Below, piece by piece: positions 33,564-43,385 of a stretch of DNA of 64,000 bases. The position numbers were made by a program, and so were the translations under genes. The number at the start of each line of letters is the position of its first letter. Positions within the stretch are counted from its first letter, which is position 1. The stretch lies in contig JAPTYO010000009.1 of NCBI GenBank assembly GCA_036873135.1, positions 27,735,756 to 27,799,755 of the forward strand, read 5' to 3'. The notes under the pieces are model-generated. The model searched no databases. It saw nothing but the letters and a program-made list of their open reading frames with translations, and was not told where the DNA came from. Origin of the DNA: Clarkia xantiana subsp. parviflora (taxonomy: Eukaryota; Streptophyta; Magnoliopsida; Myrtales; Onagraceae).

Positions 33564-35270
33564 TGTTGGCCCGTTGGGTGTGGCTCGTGACGGATTTAGG
33601 GGATACAATCACAGAATAAAAACATGTGTACATGCTTGGTAAACTAATTATGCAGCGGAAAGGAAGCACATACCAGTTTTAGCTTTCCGTAGCCTAGGAA
33701 CGTCAGGAGGGAGTTCCCGATCTACCGGACGGTGTCCTGCGGGAACCCTTGTTGAAGAGCAATCCACGGGCTATGGTCACCACAACAATGCCTCTTCAAT
33801 CCGGTTGCAGGGATGGATCTCTAGGGTAAATTGCTTTGCAATTTCGGCACCTCCTTAGGTGTTAGAGGTTTCGGCCGAACCTATATGATGTGAGGGAGAG
33901 GGGATTTCTTTGTCTCAACTAAAGGAAAGAAAGTGATTAACCTTAAAAAAACCCCTAACACCTCCTATTTATAAGAGGAGGTGAGCAAAGCCCACCAAGG
34001 GCGTGCTCCCTTAAGTTCGGCCGAACCACATAATGGGGTAGGCCCAGTTTTGGGCCTCGTATGGTCCATTGGGAATTTGGCTTGACCCAATTATGCTTAG
34101 GATGTTGGACTTAAATTAATGGGCTCCCTAGTACGGCGACCCATATACTCCAAATACCAACAGCTCCCACTCGCCGGAATGGGAGGGTGCCTGTTAATAT
34201 GTTGTCGAGCAACACATCAACGTACATTCAATGATCCAATCCAGTTTCTGTATTGTTCATACGAGGTTTGTCGTGCCACTGACAGACACAACAAACATCG
34301 TGCTACTCATCGGTTAAGAGTGTTGTTGCGTCTGTGGAACGTTGATTCCCTAATCTGTTATCAACCTGTTACCTCTTTGTGCCGCGTAGTACCCTTGGTC
34401 AACTGTTCTTCTCTAATTGCCTAGTTTCCCCAAAATGAATACTTCTCTAAGGCATCCATACAAGTATTCACAGCCTTCAACTAATATCCGGTTGGTGGCC
34501 ACCTAGTGAATACAAGAATCGGAGAATGAAAGATGTGCATGACCATCCCCATCGTTCATATCCTTAATCAAACTCAGCCGGTGCCCAAGACGCGGTCACT
34601 TGGCCTTTTTGTTCGGGCGCTACGCTCGTACGCCTAGGAACGACATTGAGCCTAACCTTGGATATGAGTTCCGAGTGATAAGGGTACTTTGGGTGCTGCT
34701 TCATTCAGCACCCGTGATCGGTTACACGCTCAAGGTGAAGAAGTTTGTGTCCTTCAGAATCTTGGAAGATTCCGTCTAACACAACCAAGCCTGACCCCGT
34801 GGTCGAACATGACACACGCAGTATGAAGTCTGCGTCGATAGCATAACCTGAATTTATATCAGGAATGGGAATGTCATATTCTATTGAAGATTCTCATCTA
34901 GCCTAGAATGTGGTAGTAGACGAACATAGCTCATCACAGCGATCTGCAAAACTTTGATCATGTCGTGTTACTCCGAAGCCAAATGATCATTTTGCATAAC
35001 CAGGTTTCTTTTTCGAAACACCATGGTTCTTAGCCGGTCTTAATATGGCTGAGGAATCCTTTCCATCAAGACGACCGTGCCCGTGTGACATGCATGGCAG
35101 GGTCCGCATTCGATATATTTTATTAGGAGGTTTTACGCTCCAACGACTAGTTTATAGCCCGACCATCCGATGTAGTAATGTCATTATGACGTCGTAAATA
35201 TCATAAACTCAATTGGATATTATTTTATTCAAATATTACTTCAAATTCAAAGATTTTACTGTCACAATTC
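33564..35270 (-). repeat. Copia-D 3' LTR
   Basis: Inverted copy of the family LTR. The plus strand starts TGTTGG (reverse complement of the CCAACA end); the other edge near 35270 is not sharp. TATA-like ctcttataaatagg on the minus strand near 33970. It resembles the 12643-14318 subtype (gatcgggaactccctc, ctacggaaagc on the minus strand). Confidence 0.83.
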
Positions 35271-35277
35271 AAGCCTT

Positions 35278-36667
35278 CTAAATCCTACGCAATCAAAGCA
35301 GTTTTACGTGCTTTTCGAAAACATCCTTGCGTAAGGGTTTAGTTATCATCTGAAGGTATGAATTCAACTGTGATCAGCTTGTCATCTACCAAACTCTTCG
35401 CATAGTTATATTTTATATCAATGTGTTTTGTCCAATTATGGTACTTAGGATTCTTGACTTCCCATATCGTTGCTTGACTGTCAGAGTAAATGCACAAAGG
35501 CTTACTCCCGTCCTCGACGTCAAGCAGGGCAGTCATCATTCTCCTTAGCCAGAAAGCCTCCTGTTCATTCTTAGAGAGAGCTACGAAGTCGAATTCCATA
35601 GTGGAAAACGCGAAATAGGATTGCTTCTTGCTCATCCAAGAGATGGAGGCATTAGCAAGGAAAAACACTCCTCGTGAGGTAGACTTACGATCATCTAGAT
35701 CACCACTGTGGTCGGTGTCACTATATCCTATCAATTCTAGCTTACTTCCCTCATAGCACAGTTCGTAGTCTGCCGTTCCTTTCTGATATCTCATAATTTG
35801 TTTGACGACTTTTAAATGTTGATAACCAGGGTTCGATTGGAAACGCGCTACTAAGACCGCATCGTAACAGATATCCGGACGAGTGCATTGCATCTCGCAC
35901 ATAAGACTTCCTACCATACTGGTACTCTGCACTTTTCATATGTTTACACTTTGTCAGGTTCTTTTGGCCATCACGCTTCGACAGTGCACACCCATATATA
36001 ACCGGCGTCTCCACGGTTTTTGCATCATAGAGATTGAACATTCTCAACAACTTGTTGATATAGGCTTCCTGAGAAAGACATGACCTCCGAGCACCCCAAT
36101 CAATATTAATGCCTAGAATGTAAGTGGCCTCGCTCATGTCCTTCATCTCAAATACACATGCTAACCAGGACTTTGATTTCTTTAAATAACTTACATTGTT
36201 CGCGGAAATAAGGATGTCATCGACGTTTAACATCAAGATGAAATACTTTGACCCAGAGGTCATATTGTACTCGCAGGGATCCTCGTGAAGATTCACGAAC
36301 CAGTTGCCAATAATTTCCTCGTGGAACCTGCAGTACCATTGCCGGTACGATTGTTTAAGACCATAGATCGATCTTTGGAGCTTACAAAATTTACGTTTAT
36401 TACCAGGGGATATGATACCCTCTGGTTGCTCCATGTAGATCTCTTCTACCAAGTTCTCATGAAGGAAGGCAGACTTAAAATCCATCTGGTGCAACTTGAG
36501 ATCGAGGCTAGCAACCAAGGCCAAAATGGCGCGGACTATGGTGTAACGCACAGCCAGTGAGTAAGTTTCATCAAAGTCCACTCCGTGGATTTGGGTATAT
36601 CCTATCGTGACAAGTCGAGCTTTTTATCGCTCAACGTTTCCATCAGCAGTGAGTTTCAATTTCAAGG
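35278..36667 (-). pseudogene. Copia-D polyprotein fragment: RT and RNase H
   Basis: Read right to left. The RT N-terminus (KLKLTADGN) is at 36667. The frame from 36581 contains DFDETYS, LHQMDFKSAFLHEN, QRSIYGLKQ and LNVDDILISAN (the usual YVDD tyrosine replaced by Asn). RNase H is open from 35932 to 35339 ([27 protein letters not shown]), with a stop codon or shift before the C-terminus at 35278. Two frames overlap at 35751-35932, marking a frameshift. The 5' side is cut off at 36668, where Tat-4 sequence begins. Confidence 0.88.
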
Positions 36668-37127
36668 GAGAAGTCCATGACCAAAGGATCATATACAGAA
36701 GCACAAGAGGTTATCATGAAAAGTAACGAGTTATCCTACCATCCATATCACAAGTCAAGAGAAGTATCTCAAAGGAACCCAACACCACCAAGAAGGATAG
36801 AAAAGACATAAAATCCAAAGTTCAAGGCTCTCAAAATAAACTCGACCCATCAAGAAGAGGAATTGCCTTACAAGTCGCACAAAGCAACCTCCGACAAACG
36901 TTATTGTCTTGCATGTCGCCCTCGCGTGACCTATGCTCGTATCAGACTTGAACATCGTCAAGCACAACTCGGGAATGAGACATCTAAAGAGCATAAAGGA
37001 TACAACATCCGACAAGACGAGACATCGAGACCTAACTCAACAAACATAGCCTAAACAAAAGGCAACTATAGCAATGAAGGCTCTCCAATGAGAAGGGAAT
37101 ATTAAAGCACAACTCCATACATCGTGA

Positions 37128-37290
37128 TGTTGCTATCATGTCCACATAACGTGAAGTGACTATCATGTCCACATACCTTGAAGTGGCTATCATGTCCACA
37201 CACTGCGAAGTGGCTATCAAGTGCACACACCAAGAGGTGGTTATCATATCCACACAAAACAAAAAGACCATCAAGTCCACCACAAACCTA
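37128..37290 (+). repeat. 27-bp minisatellite in Tat-4
   Basis: About six diverged copies of a 27-bp unit (core gtggctatcatgtccacata). This is the inverted counterpart of 55600-55805 in Tat-3. Confidence 0.8.
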
Positions 37291-37701
37291 AAGAGCCAAT
37301 ACCTAACCTCAAAAGGAGATTCAAGAAAAAGGGAAAAACAACACCCTTCATACGCTCATCAAAGGCATGCACCTATATTTCAACCCCCTGGATGATACTA
37401 GGTAGGAGACATCCTCATTATGAAGACAACCTCCATATCTCATGAAATCAACCATAAAGCAAAGAATCACGACAAGCACTATTGGGGGCATATAACAAAA
37501 CGATCCCCACAACGATCACAACTACGATACTAATAGAGGCTAACTCAAGAGCAGTCTCCACCAAACTCCCATGCAAGAATTTGCTATCTTAATCAGAGCC
37601 ATGGCAAGAGAAAGGAACCTCAACGAAAGGCGATGATCACACCCATCACCAAAAGAAAAATCTTCAACGCAAGGGTTAACAACATAACCCATAGGAAAGC
37701 C

Positions 37702-37706
37702 AAAGA
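37702..37706. repeat. Target site duplication of Tat-2 (left)
   Basis: AAAGA before the LTR, repeated at 46992-46996 after the other LTR. Confidence 0.92.
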
Positions 37707-38279
37707 TGTTAGGTTCCGAGTCTAGGGTCAACGGGCGGTCGACTCAAGTCTCATTCCTCACTGGAGATGTTGTGAATCGGGTGATCTCGGGTTGTGCTGT
37801 CTTAGCTTGCGTCCTTCCTTCCTTAGCTTCTCTTCTCCTTTCGCCCTGCAGAAGGGGCAGTACCAGGCACAGGGGAGGGGTGGTGCCTGATGAACCCTCT
37901 CCGATGCCTAAGTCAGTACGGTTTTTAGAGAGATAAAGCTAGAGAGATGTCAGAGCAAAATTATCCAACTTGCCAAGATGATCGAATGAATAGTGGAGGT
38001 GGGGTATTTATAGGCAACGGTGTCATTAAGGTGGCTTAATGACATCGTTAACCCTTAAACACAGTTAATTAACCTTTAAACACATAATTAAGATCTTAGG
38101 ATACGGAGAAGGTAGGCGGAATAAACCGAGTATGGGAGTCCAAAAATGGTGCCGGGGCCCTTGGGGGGGAGGAAAATCCGACCCCCAAGGGTAGGGGTTG
38201 GGTGAGGCCACCCAACCCCTCCTAGGGGGGATAGGGTTGGCCAACCCTATCCCCCCTAGGGGAGATCGGGTTGGTCCAC
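37707..38279 (-). repeat. Tat-2 3' LTR (inner edge lost)
   Basis: Matches 46243-46813 up to the second palindrome of the CCTAGG array, then diverges at about 38280. The first 175 bases or so of U3 (TGATGGATATACG onward on the minus strand) and the adjoining polypurine tract are absent. The TATTTATA at about 38007 is the reverse complement of the TATA box. Confidence 0.88.
38221..38260. repeat. Perfect 40-bp palindrome in Tat-2 3' LTR
   Basis: The 40 bases from CCTAGG at 38221 to CCTAGG at 38255 are an exact inverted repeat centred on TTGGCCAA. The same sequence occurs at 46760-46799 in the other LTR. Related palindromes with different arm bases occur in Tat-3 and Tat-4. Confidence 0.95.
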
Positions 38280-39290
38280 CCAAGGTAAGGGCCGGCCAAA
38301 ATTCCGGTGGAAAACCCGAAATTCCGGCCAGCAGCTCCGGCGGGAGGCGACCACCAGCACGAAACGGAGGTGACGAGTGGGCCAGCGGATCGAGACGGCG
38401 GCGCGACCTCTAGCGGCTGACAGACGGGGACGGCGCGGCACGAGCAGGGCCAGTGGAGGGCGGTGGATGGTCGAGCGGCGGCGTCGGGATTGGCTGGAGC
38501 TGACGACGGCGAGGCGAGACAGCTCCGGCACGGCGAGGAACGACCTCCGGCGACGGCAGGATCCGACTTCCGGCGAGGGACTGACTTCCGGCGGTCTCAA
38601 AATTCGAAATCCGGACCCGTTTATCACATCGGATCGGGTTTTCTGAAGGTCCACTCTTTTCTCTTCCCGTTACCGCGTAAAATATTGATTTTTGAATTGT
38701 CGATACTTGATTGCCGATACTTGATTGCCGGTAATTGATTGCCGAAACTTGATTGTCGGTACTTGATTGCCGAAATTTGATTGAATGTGGGATTGCCGTG
38801 GATAGCCGTAGATAGTTGTGGATTTGGAAAAAAAAATTTGCCGGTCGTCCGGAGATAGTTTCTTGTCCGATTAAACTATCCCCGTTTTGAATTTGATGTT
38901 GTGTCGCCGTTTGTGTGTTGATTTCCGTTGGAGGGCGTAACGGTAATTTTGCCCGAAAACCGACTTTAGGTTCGGATAAAATTATTCGATTTGGTTGTCG
39001 TGGTGTCCTTGGCTCATGTTTGTTATCTTTGTTGGGTGTCTTCGAATCTTTGGTTGTTGTCGTTGGTCGAGTGTCGGGGTACTCCCGGTTTTTCGGAAAT
39101 TTTCTTGTCTTGATATTTGTCATGCCGTGGCAGGTACTGTATTCCTGGTGGTGTCCCCGCACACAGACTCTACAGAGGCGTTACATCCTCCGAAGGATGA
39201 GTGAGTTCCTTTTCTCTTCTTTTTGTCGCATTACTTCCTTTCCTATCATTAGCATAGTGTTGCGATCTAAGCTGGGGTGTTAGTCGAAAC
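38280..39290. other. GC-rich block of unknown origin and 14-bp repeat
   Basis: 38280-38600 is strongly GC-rich (ccggcg/gacggcg-rich) and open in several frames on both strands, which is a composition effect. 38702-38783 holds nearly six copies of a 14-bp unit (gatacttgattgcc). It has no counterpart at the equivalent place in Tat-3 or Tat-4. Further right it may include the promoter and leader of the antisense gene; 39199-39251 (gtgagttcc ... cattag) looks like a short intron. Confidence 0.45.
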
Positions 39291-41588
39291 TTGATTCGAA
39301 CTTTGGGATTTCCTGCTACCTTTGCCTTAGGTCTCGCTGCTCTGTCGGAGAACCACCTAACTAGGTCTGATTACAATGAGCACGTTACCTTAGGGGATAT
39401 CTGTCCCTTAGATGAGCCTCTATATCCTTTCCTCCCTTCCTTGGGGAATACCTGCGAGACGGTGACGGAGCCTCCTAGGGGGAAGGTCGTCGTTTACCCC
39501 TCCCAGATTCGATTTGGGTTGAGGTTGCCTTACTGCGATGACCTAGTAGAGTTGAGCAGGTTCTTCAGGATTTCTCCTGTGAACCTTGCCCCCAGTGCCC
39601 TCCGTGTCTGGGTGGGCTTCCGGGTGTTGTGCCACTGGTACTCCTGGAAGTACTCCCTAGTTCTGTTCTGATGCTTCTACCGGTTCCAATACCAGAAGAA
39701 GGTGGGCTTTGCGAGTTTTGTAACTCGCCATCCGACCTTCAAGGATTCCCGATTTGCTGACTTCGGGTTGAGTGGGGTCGAGTGGGATACCTCCCTTCGC
39801 TTCGTGGCCCGGAGTGACAACTCGGCCAGTCACTAGGCTAAGTATTATTTCTTCATCACGGATCGATACGTCACTTGGTCGGTCTTGAATGAGGATCGGT
39901 CGGATGGTTGGCCTGCTTTCGGGGAGTTCTCTTCTATTGATTTAGAGACTATGAAGATCATTCATGAGAGCAACAGGACCCGGTCATACTGCCTCGTGTC
40001 CTTAGTGACTGAGACGGATCTTTACGAGGCAGGGATCAGTTTGACTCCCGACTCCGGGGGTTCGGTATGTTACTTAGTCTTCTCATCTTTATTTACTTTC
40101 TGCTCTTCCTTTGTAGGTTGGTTTCACGGAAAAACCTATAACGTGCAGGGAGCCCCGGTCGACCTGAGCAAGAGGAAGGCTCCTTCTAGCTCCACTCTGA
40201 AGAAATCCCCCATGCTTGGGAAGAAGGCTGGGGCCTCTGGTATATTTCCTCCTGTTTGCTTCTTTATGGTATACTTGTGTTTTCCTTATCTTTTTTTTCT
40301 TACATTGCTAGGGCGCTCCCCCTTGGTGACCGAGAGGGTTGTCTCCGTAGGCAAAGACTTTGGACCTTCCAAGTCCAAGTCGCGGAGATCTGACTCTGAG
40401 GCCGGGGCCTCGGCTGCTAAGAGGAAGAAAGCTGCGGATCCTCCTTCGCCTGTTGCTCGTCCCCCGACCCTATCTCGCGATAAAGAGATGGTGGTCGAAG
40501 AGGCGCCTTCCCACACTGATAAAGGGAAGCGACCTGTTGGTGGTGGTTCCCCTGCCCCCCAGCCGAGGGCACGGTCCTCAGGTTCGATCTCTACCTTATC
40601 ACTGATGCTTCTATGTTTATATTTTCCTTTGACTTGCTTCGCTTGTATAGGTGGGCCTCCGACTTTGAGTCGGAAGGATTTCGCACGTCTTACTGATGAA
40701 GATGTCGTTGGGTCTGAGTGGACTCCTTTCGCTGGTTTGAAGGAGTTCCACCTTGATAGTGGCTCCTCTTTGCGGACTCCTGAGGTTGGCATCCGCGTAC
40801 TTCGCGGTGCCATCCCCCCTGGCGATCGTGTTGCCCAGCCTAGGTCTCCTGGGGAGACTCGGCGCTTTGTTCAGGGTGTACTCTCTCGTTATGCGCCTGT
40901 GAGTTGTTCCTTGCTTTCTTCTTTATACTTTTATGTGGTTGGCTTTTGGTTACTCATCCCTTGTTTAAATTATCAGGGTATGTCTGACATGGTGAACATG
41001 TCATCACTCGTGCTCGAGCTATCTGACGAGAAGAAGACCCTTGAGGACAGCCAGGTCTCCTTGAAGGCGGAGCTCGCCACTGCTGCTGAGAAGGCGCGCT
41101 TATCTGATCTGAAGATGCAGGAGCTCAGGGACCAAGTGTCCTTACTTGAGGCTGCCGTAGGTAGCTTACGCCGGGAGGCAGAGGTTGCATCTTCACTCCA
41201 TTCTGAGGAGCTGCGAAAGTTGGAGGCTAGGTGCCGGGCGGAGGAGAGGACTGTCGCAGTGTCTGAATACAAGGCTTCTTCTGCCTTCACTGCTGACTAT
41301 AGCGTGCGGCACACTCAGGAGATGAACCAGTTTGGTGAGTATCTGGTTGATCATATTTTCCGCATTGATCCTCAGTTTCCAGTTGGCGATCTTGGTGATT
41401 TCGGGCCATACGCTACTGGCTACATGGCTGTCCTTAGGGGTCAGGCTGCTGTTGCAGACGAGCCTGCCCCTACACAGGTGGATGCTACGCCTGTGGATAT
41501 CGATACGTCAGACTCCTCCTCTTCCTCCATCTCTGCCGGTGGTTCAGCCTCAGGGGGTCAGGGTGACTCTCCCGAAGGCTCTGATTGA
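39291..41588 (+). pseudogene. Antisense intron-containing gene of Tat-2 (putative gypsy-type transposon protein family)
   Basis: Coding opposite to the element's own gag. The N-terminal part (39480-39660) resembles the plant domain annotated as putative gypsy type transposon (Transposase_28), with YPSQIRFGLRLPYCDDLVEL and NLAPSALRVWVGFRVLCHWY. Four GT-AG introns are visible: 40065-40116, 40240-40311, 40582-40650 and 40899-40976, each with a T-rich end. The last exon (40977-41588) encodes a coiled coil of about 100 residues and a Ser/Asp-rich acidic tail ending at TGA 41586. Two in-frame stops (TGA 39669, TAG 39834) suggest this copy is inactive. The first exon and start are unclear. The function of this family is unknown to me. 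Antisense genes between pol and the 3' LTR are known from Tat elements such as maize Grande. Confidence 0.7.
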
Positions 41589-41964
41589 TGTGTCTACATC
41601 TTGCTATCTTTGTATATATAACCATACTCCTTCTCCCCTTTGATGGGTTGAGTGTCTTTTGGGATTGTTGTGGGGTTTTGTGTTGCTTTCCTTTGTCGTA
41701 TTGTGTTGTTGACTATGTGGTTCGCTTGGCTTTACATTTCGTATGCTTTTGTATGTACTCCTTTGATTATGGACTCTTGCCTTGGTGTGTTTCCTTTTCT
41801 TATCCTTCTATTTTGTTTTCCTTCATGCCATACCTGCTATTTCATCAAGAAAAAACGTTATGTGTTCTTCATATCACTTTACTTTGAAATTGCTTTCTCA
41901 TGGTATCCTTCTTAGTGATGGTGTAATACTCTCTTCTGATACCCTTTGAATGGTATGTATGGTA
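41589..41964. other. Spacer between antisense gene and tandem array
   Basis: AT-rich, with ttgtatgtactcctttgatt ... tatggtactgttagacc. It is conserved with Tat-3 at 56235-56450, and would include the antisense gene's 3' untranslated region and terminator. No gene is seen. Confidence 0.5.
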
Positions 41965-42750
41965 CTGTTAGACCAAAGATACGCTCTTGGTGGGCGTCGA
42001 AAACTGTTCACGAGACAGGCTCTCGGAGGGCACTTAACGTTTCACAGGATAGGCTCCCGGAGGGCACAGGTTAGACCAAAGATACGCTCCTGGTTGGCGT
42101 CGAAATCTGTTCACGAGACTGGCTCTTGGAGGGCACTTAACGTTTCACAGGATAGGCTCCCGGAGGGCACAAGTTATACCAAAGATACGCTCCTGGTTGG
42201 CGTCGAAGATGGTAGTTTGAAATCTACCTCAAGATACGCTCTTGGGGGCGTCGAATCTGGTAGTGTTTTTTCTACCTCAAGATACGCTCTTGGTGGCGTC
42301 GAATCTGGTAGGTTGCAAATCTACCTCAAGATACGCTCTTGGGGGCGTCGAAGTTCGTAGTTTTTGGAAACCACTCTCAAGATACGCTCTTGGTGCGTCG
42401 AAGGTCGTAGTATAGAAACTACTCTCAAGATACGCTCTTGGGGGCGTCGAATGTCGTAGTATGAACACTACTCTCAAGATACGCTCCTGGGGGCGTCGAA
42501 GTTCGTAGTTTTTGGAAACCACTCTCAAGATACGCTCTTGGTGCGTCGAAGGGCGTAGTATAAAAACTACTCTCAAGATACGCTCTTGGGGGCGTCGAAG
42601 GTCGTAGTATGAACACTACTCTCAAGATACGCTCTTGGGGGCGTCGAAGGTCGTAGTATGAAAACTACTCTCAAGATACGCTCTTGGGGGCGTCGAAGGT
42701 CGTAGTATAATAACTACTCTCAAGATACGCTCTTGGGGGCGTCGAACCTG
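41965..42750 (-). repeat. Tat-2 tandem arrays (about 103-bp and about 60-bp units)
   Basis: Two copies of a unit of about 103 bp (accaaagatacgctcctgg ... ggataggctcccggagggcac) followed by roughly ten units of about 55-62 bp sharing the core tcaagatacgctcttggggg / cgtcgaa. The same two-tier array occurs at 56451-57505 in Tat-3, with five long units. Confidence 0.9.
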
Positions 42751-43015
42751 TTGTTGACTTGATGTCATATCTGTGTAAGGATAACTTCATGATTATATCA
42801 TCGCATTCATTGGAAAATACCTTTGAAGGTAATCCTACTCCCTTAAGAGCATTCATGTTTTTTGTACAGATGGGGTGCCTTGGGTGGGTCAAGACACCCT
42901 TTGGAGGAAATCAAAGATAGTTGTAGAGTTGGAGTAACTTCGTGAGTTCTCCTTCTCAAAAGTTGTTTTTTGAAAAACTTAGAAAGCTTGAACATGCGAA
43001 GTGCTAAATATGAAA
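42751..43015. other. Spacer between array and gag'
   Basis: Nothing recognised. On the minus strand this is the region after the coding part. Confidence 0.4.
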
Positions 43016-43385
43016 CTAAGGATATGGGGTGGTCAATTCGTCTGTTGCCACGTACTCCTTTAGGCTTCCACTGTGAATCATTTCCTCCACTTCTATCTTC
43101 AGCACCATGCAGTGGTTGGTCTGATGCCCCCAGGTCCCATGGTATTTACACCATCCCTGTGCATCTCTTCCTAGGAAGGCCTTGCCCTCCTCCCTGCATG
43201 TGGGTAGCTCCTCCTTGAGGTACTTCTGAAAAATTTCTTCTATGCTCACTGTAAGGGGTGTGAATGTGAAGTTTACACCTCCTCCCAGTGTATCAGTCTC
43301 TCTTTCTTTCTCTGGGCCTTCATCCATTTGCTCCATCTCCTTTGCAAATGCCTTGTCTAGCTTTTCCTTGAGCTCGTGCTCGTCA
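43016..43385 (-). pseudogene. Tat-2 gag' C-terminal part (frameshifted)
   Basis: Continues the gag-like end of the long Tat-2 frame after a frame change near 43385. It has a Lys/Glu-rich helix-like stretch, then a second nucleocapsid-like knuckle (CKYHGTWGHQTNHC, C-X2-H-X4-H-X4-C) and the ensuing VEEMIHSGSLKEYV, which mirrors the segment after the knuckle in ordinary Tat gag. It is therefore a second gag tail in the same element. Stops near 43016. Confidence 0.7.

Larger units (their letters stand above)
36668..37706 (+). mobile_element. Tat-4 internal fragment, left part
   Basis: Inverted copy of the Tat-3 interior at about 55126-56253, hence a plus-oriented element of the same family. Its sequence is interrupted at 37706 by Tat-2 and resumes at 46997: ggaaagccaaaga / caccttcaaaagtcg, matching the uninterrupted Tat-3 order. 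The 5' portion (LTR, gag, array) is missing; Copia-D is joined instead. It contains a 27-bp minisatellite at about 37128-37290. No coding capacity remains. Confidence 0.82.

Noticed and set aside
38256..38738. Overlapping open frames on both strands in the GC-rich block
   Set aside because: Stop codons are rare in GC-rich DNA. No domain, no codon structure, and all frames are similarly open.
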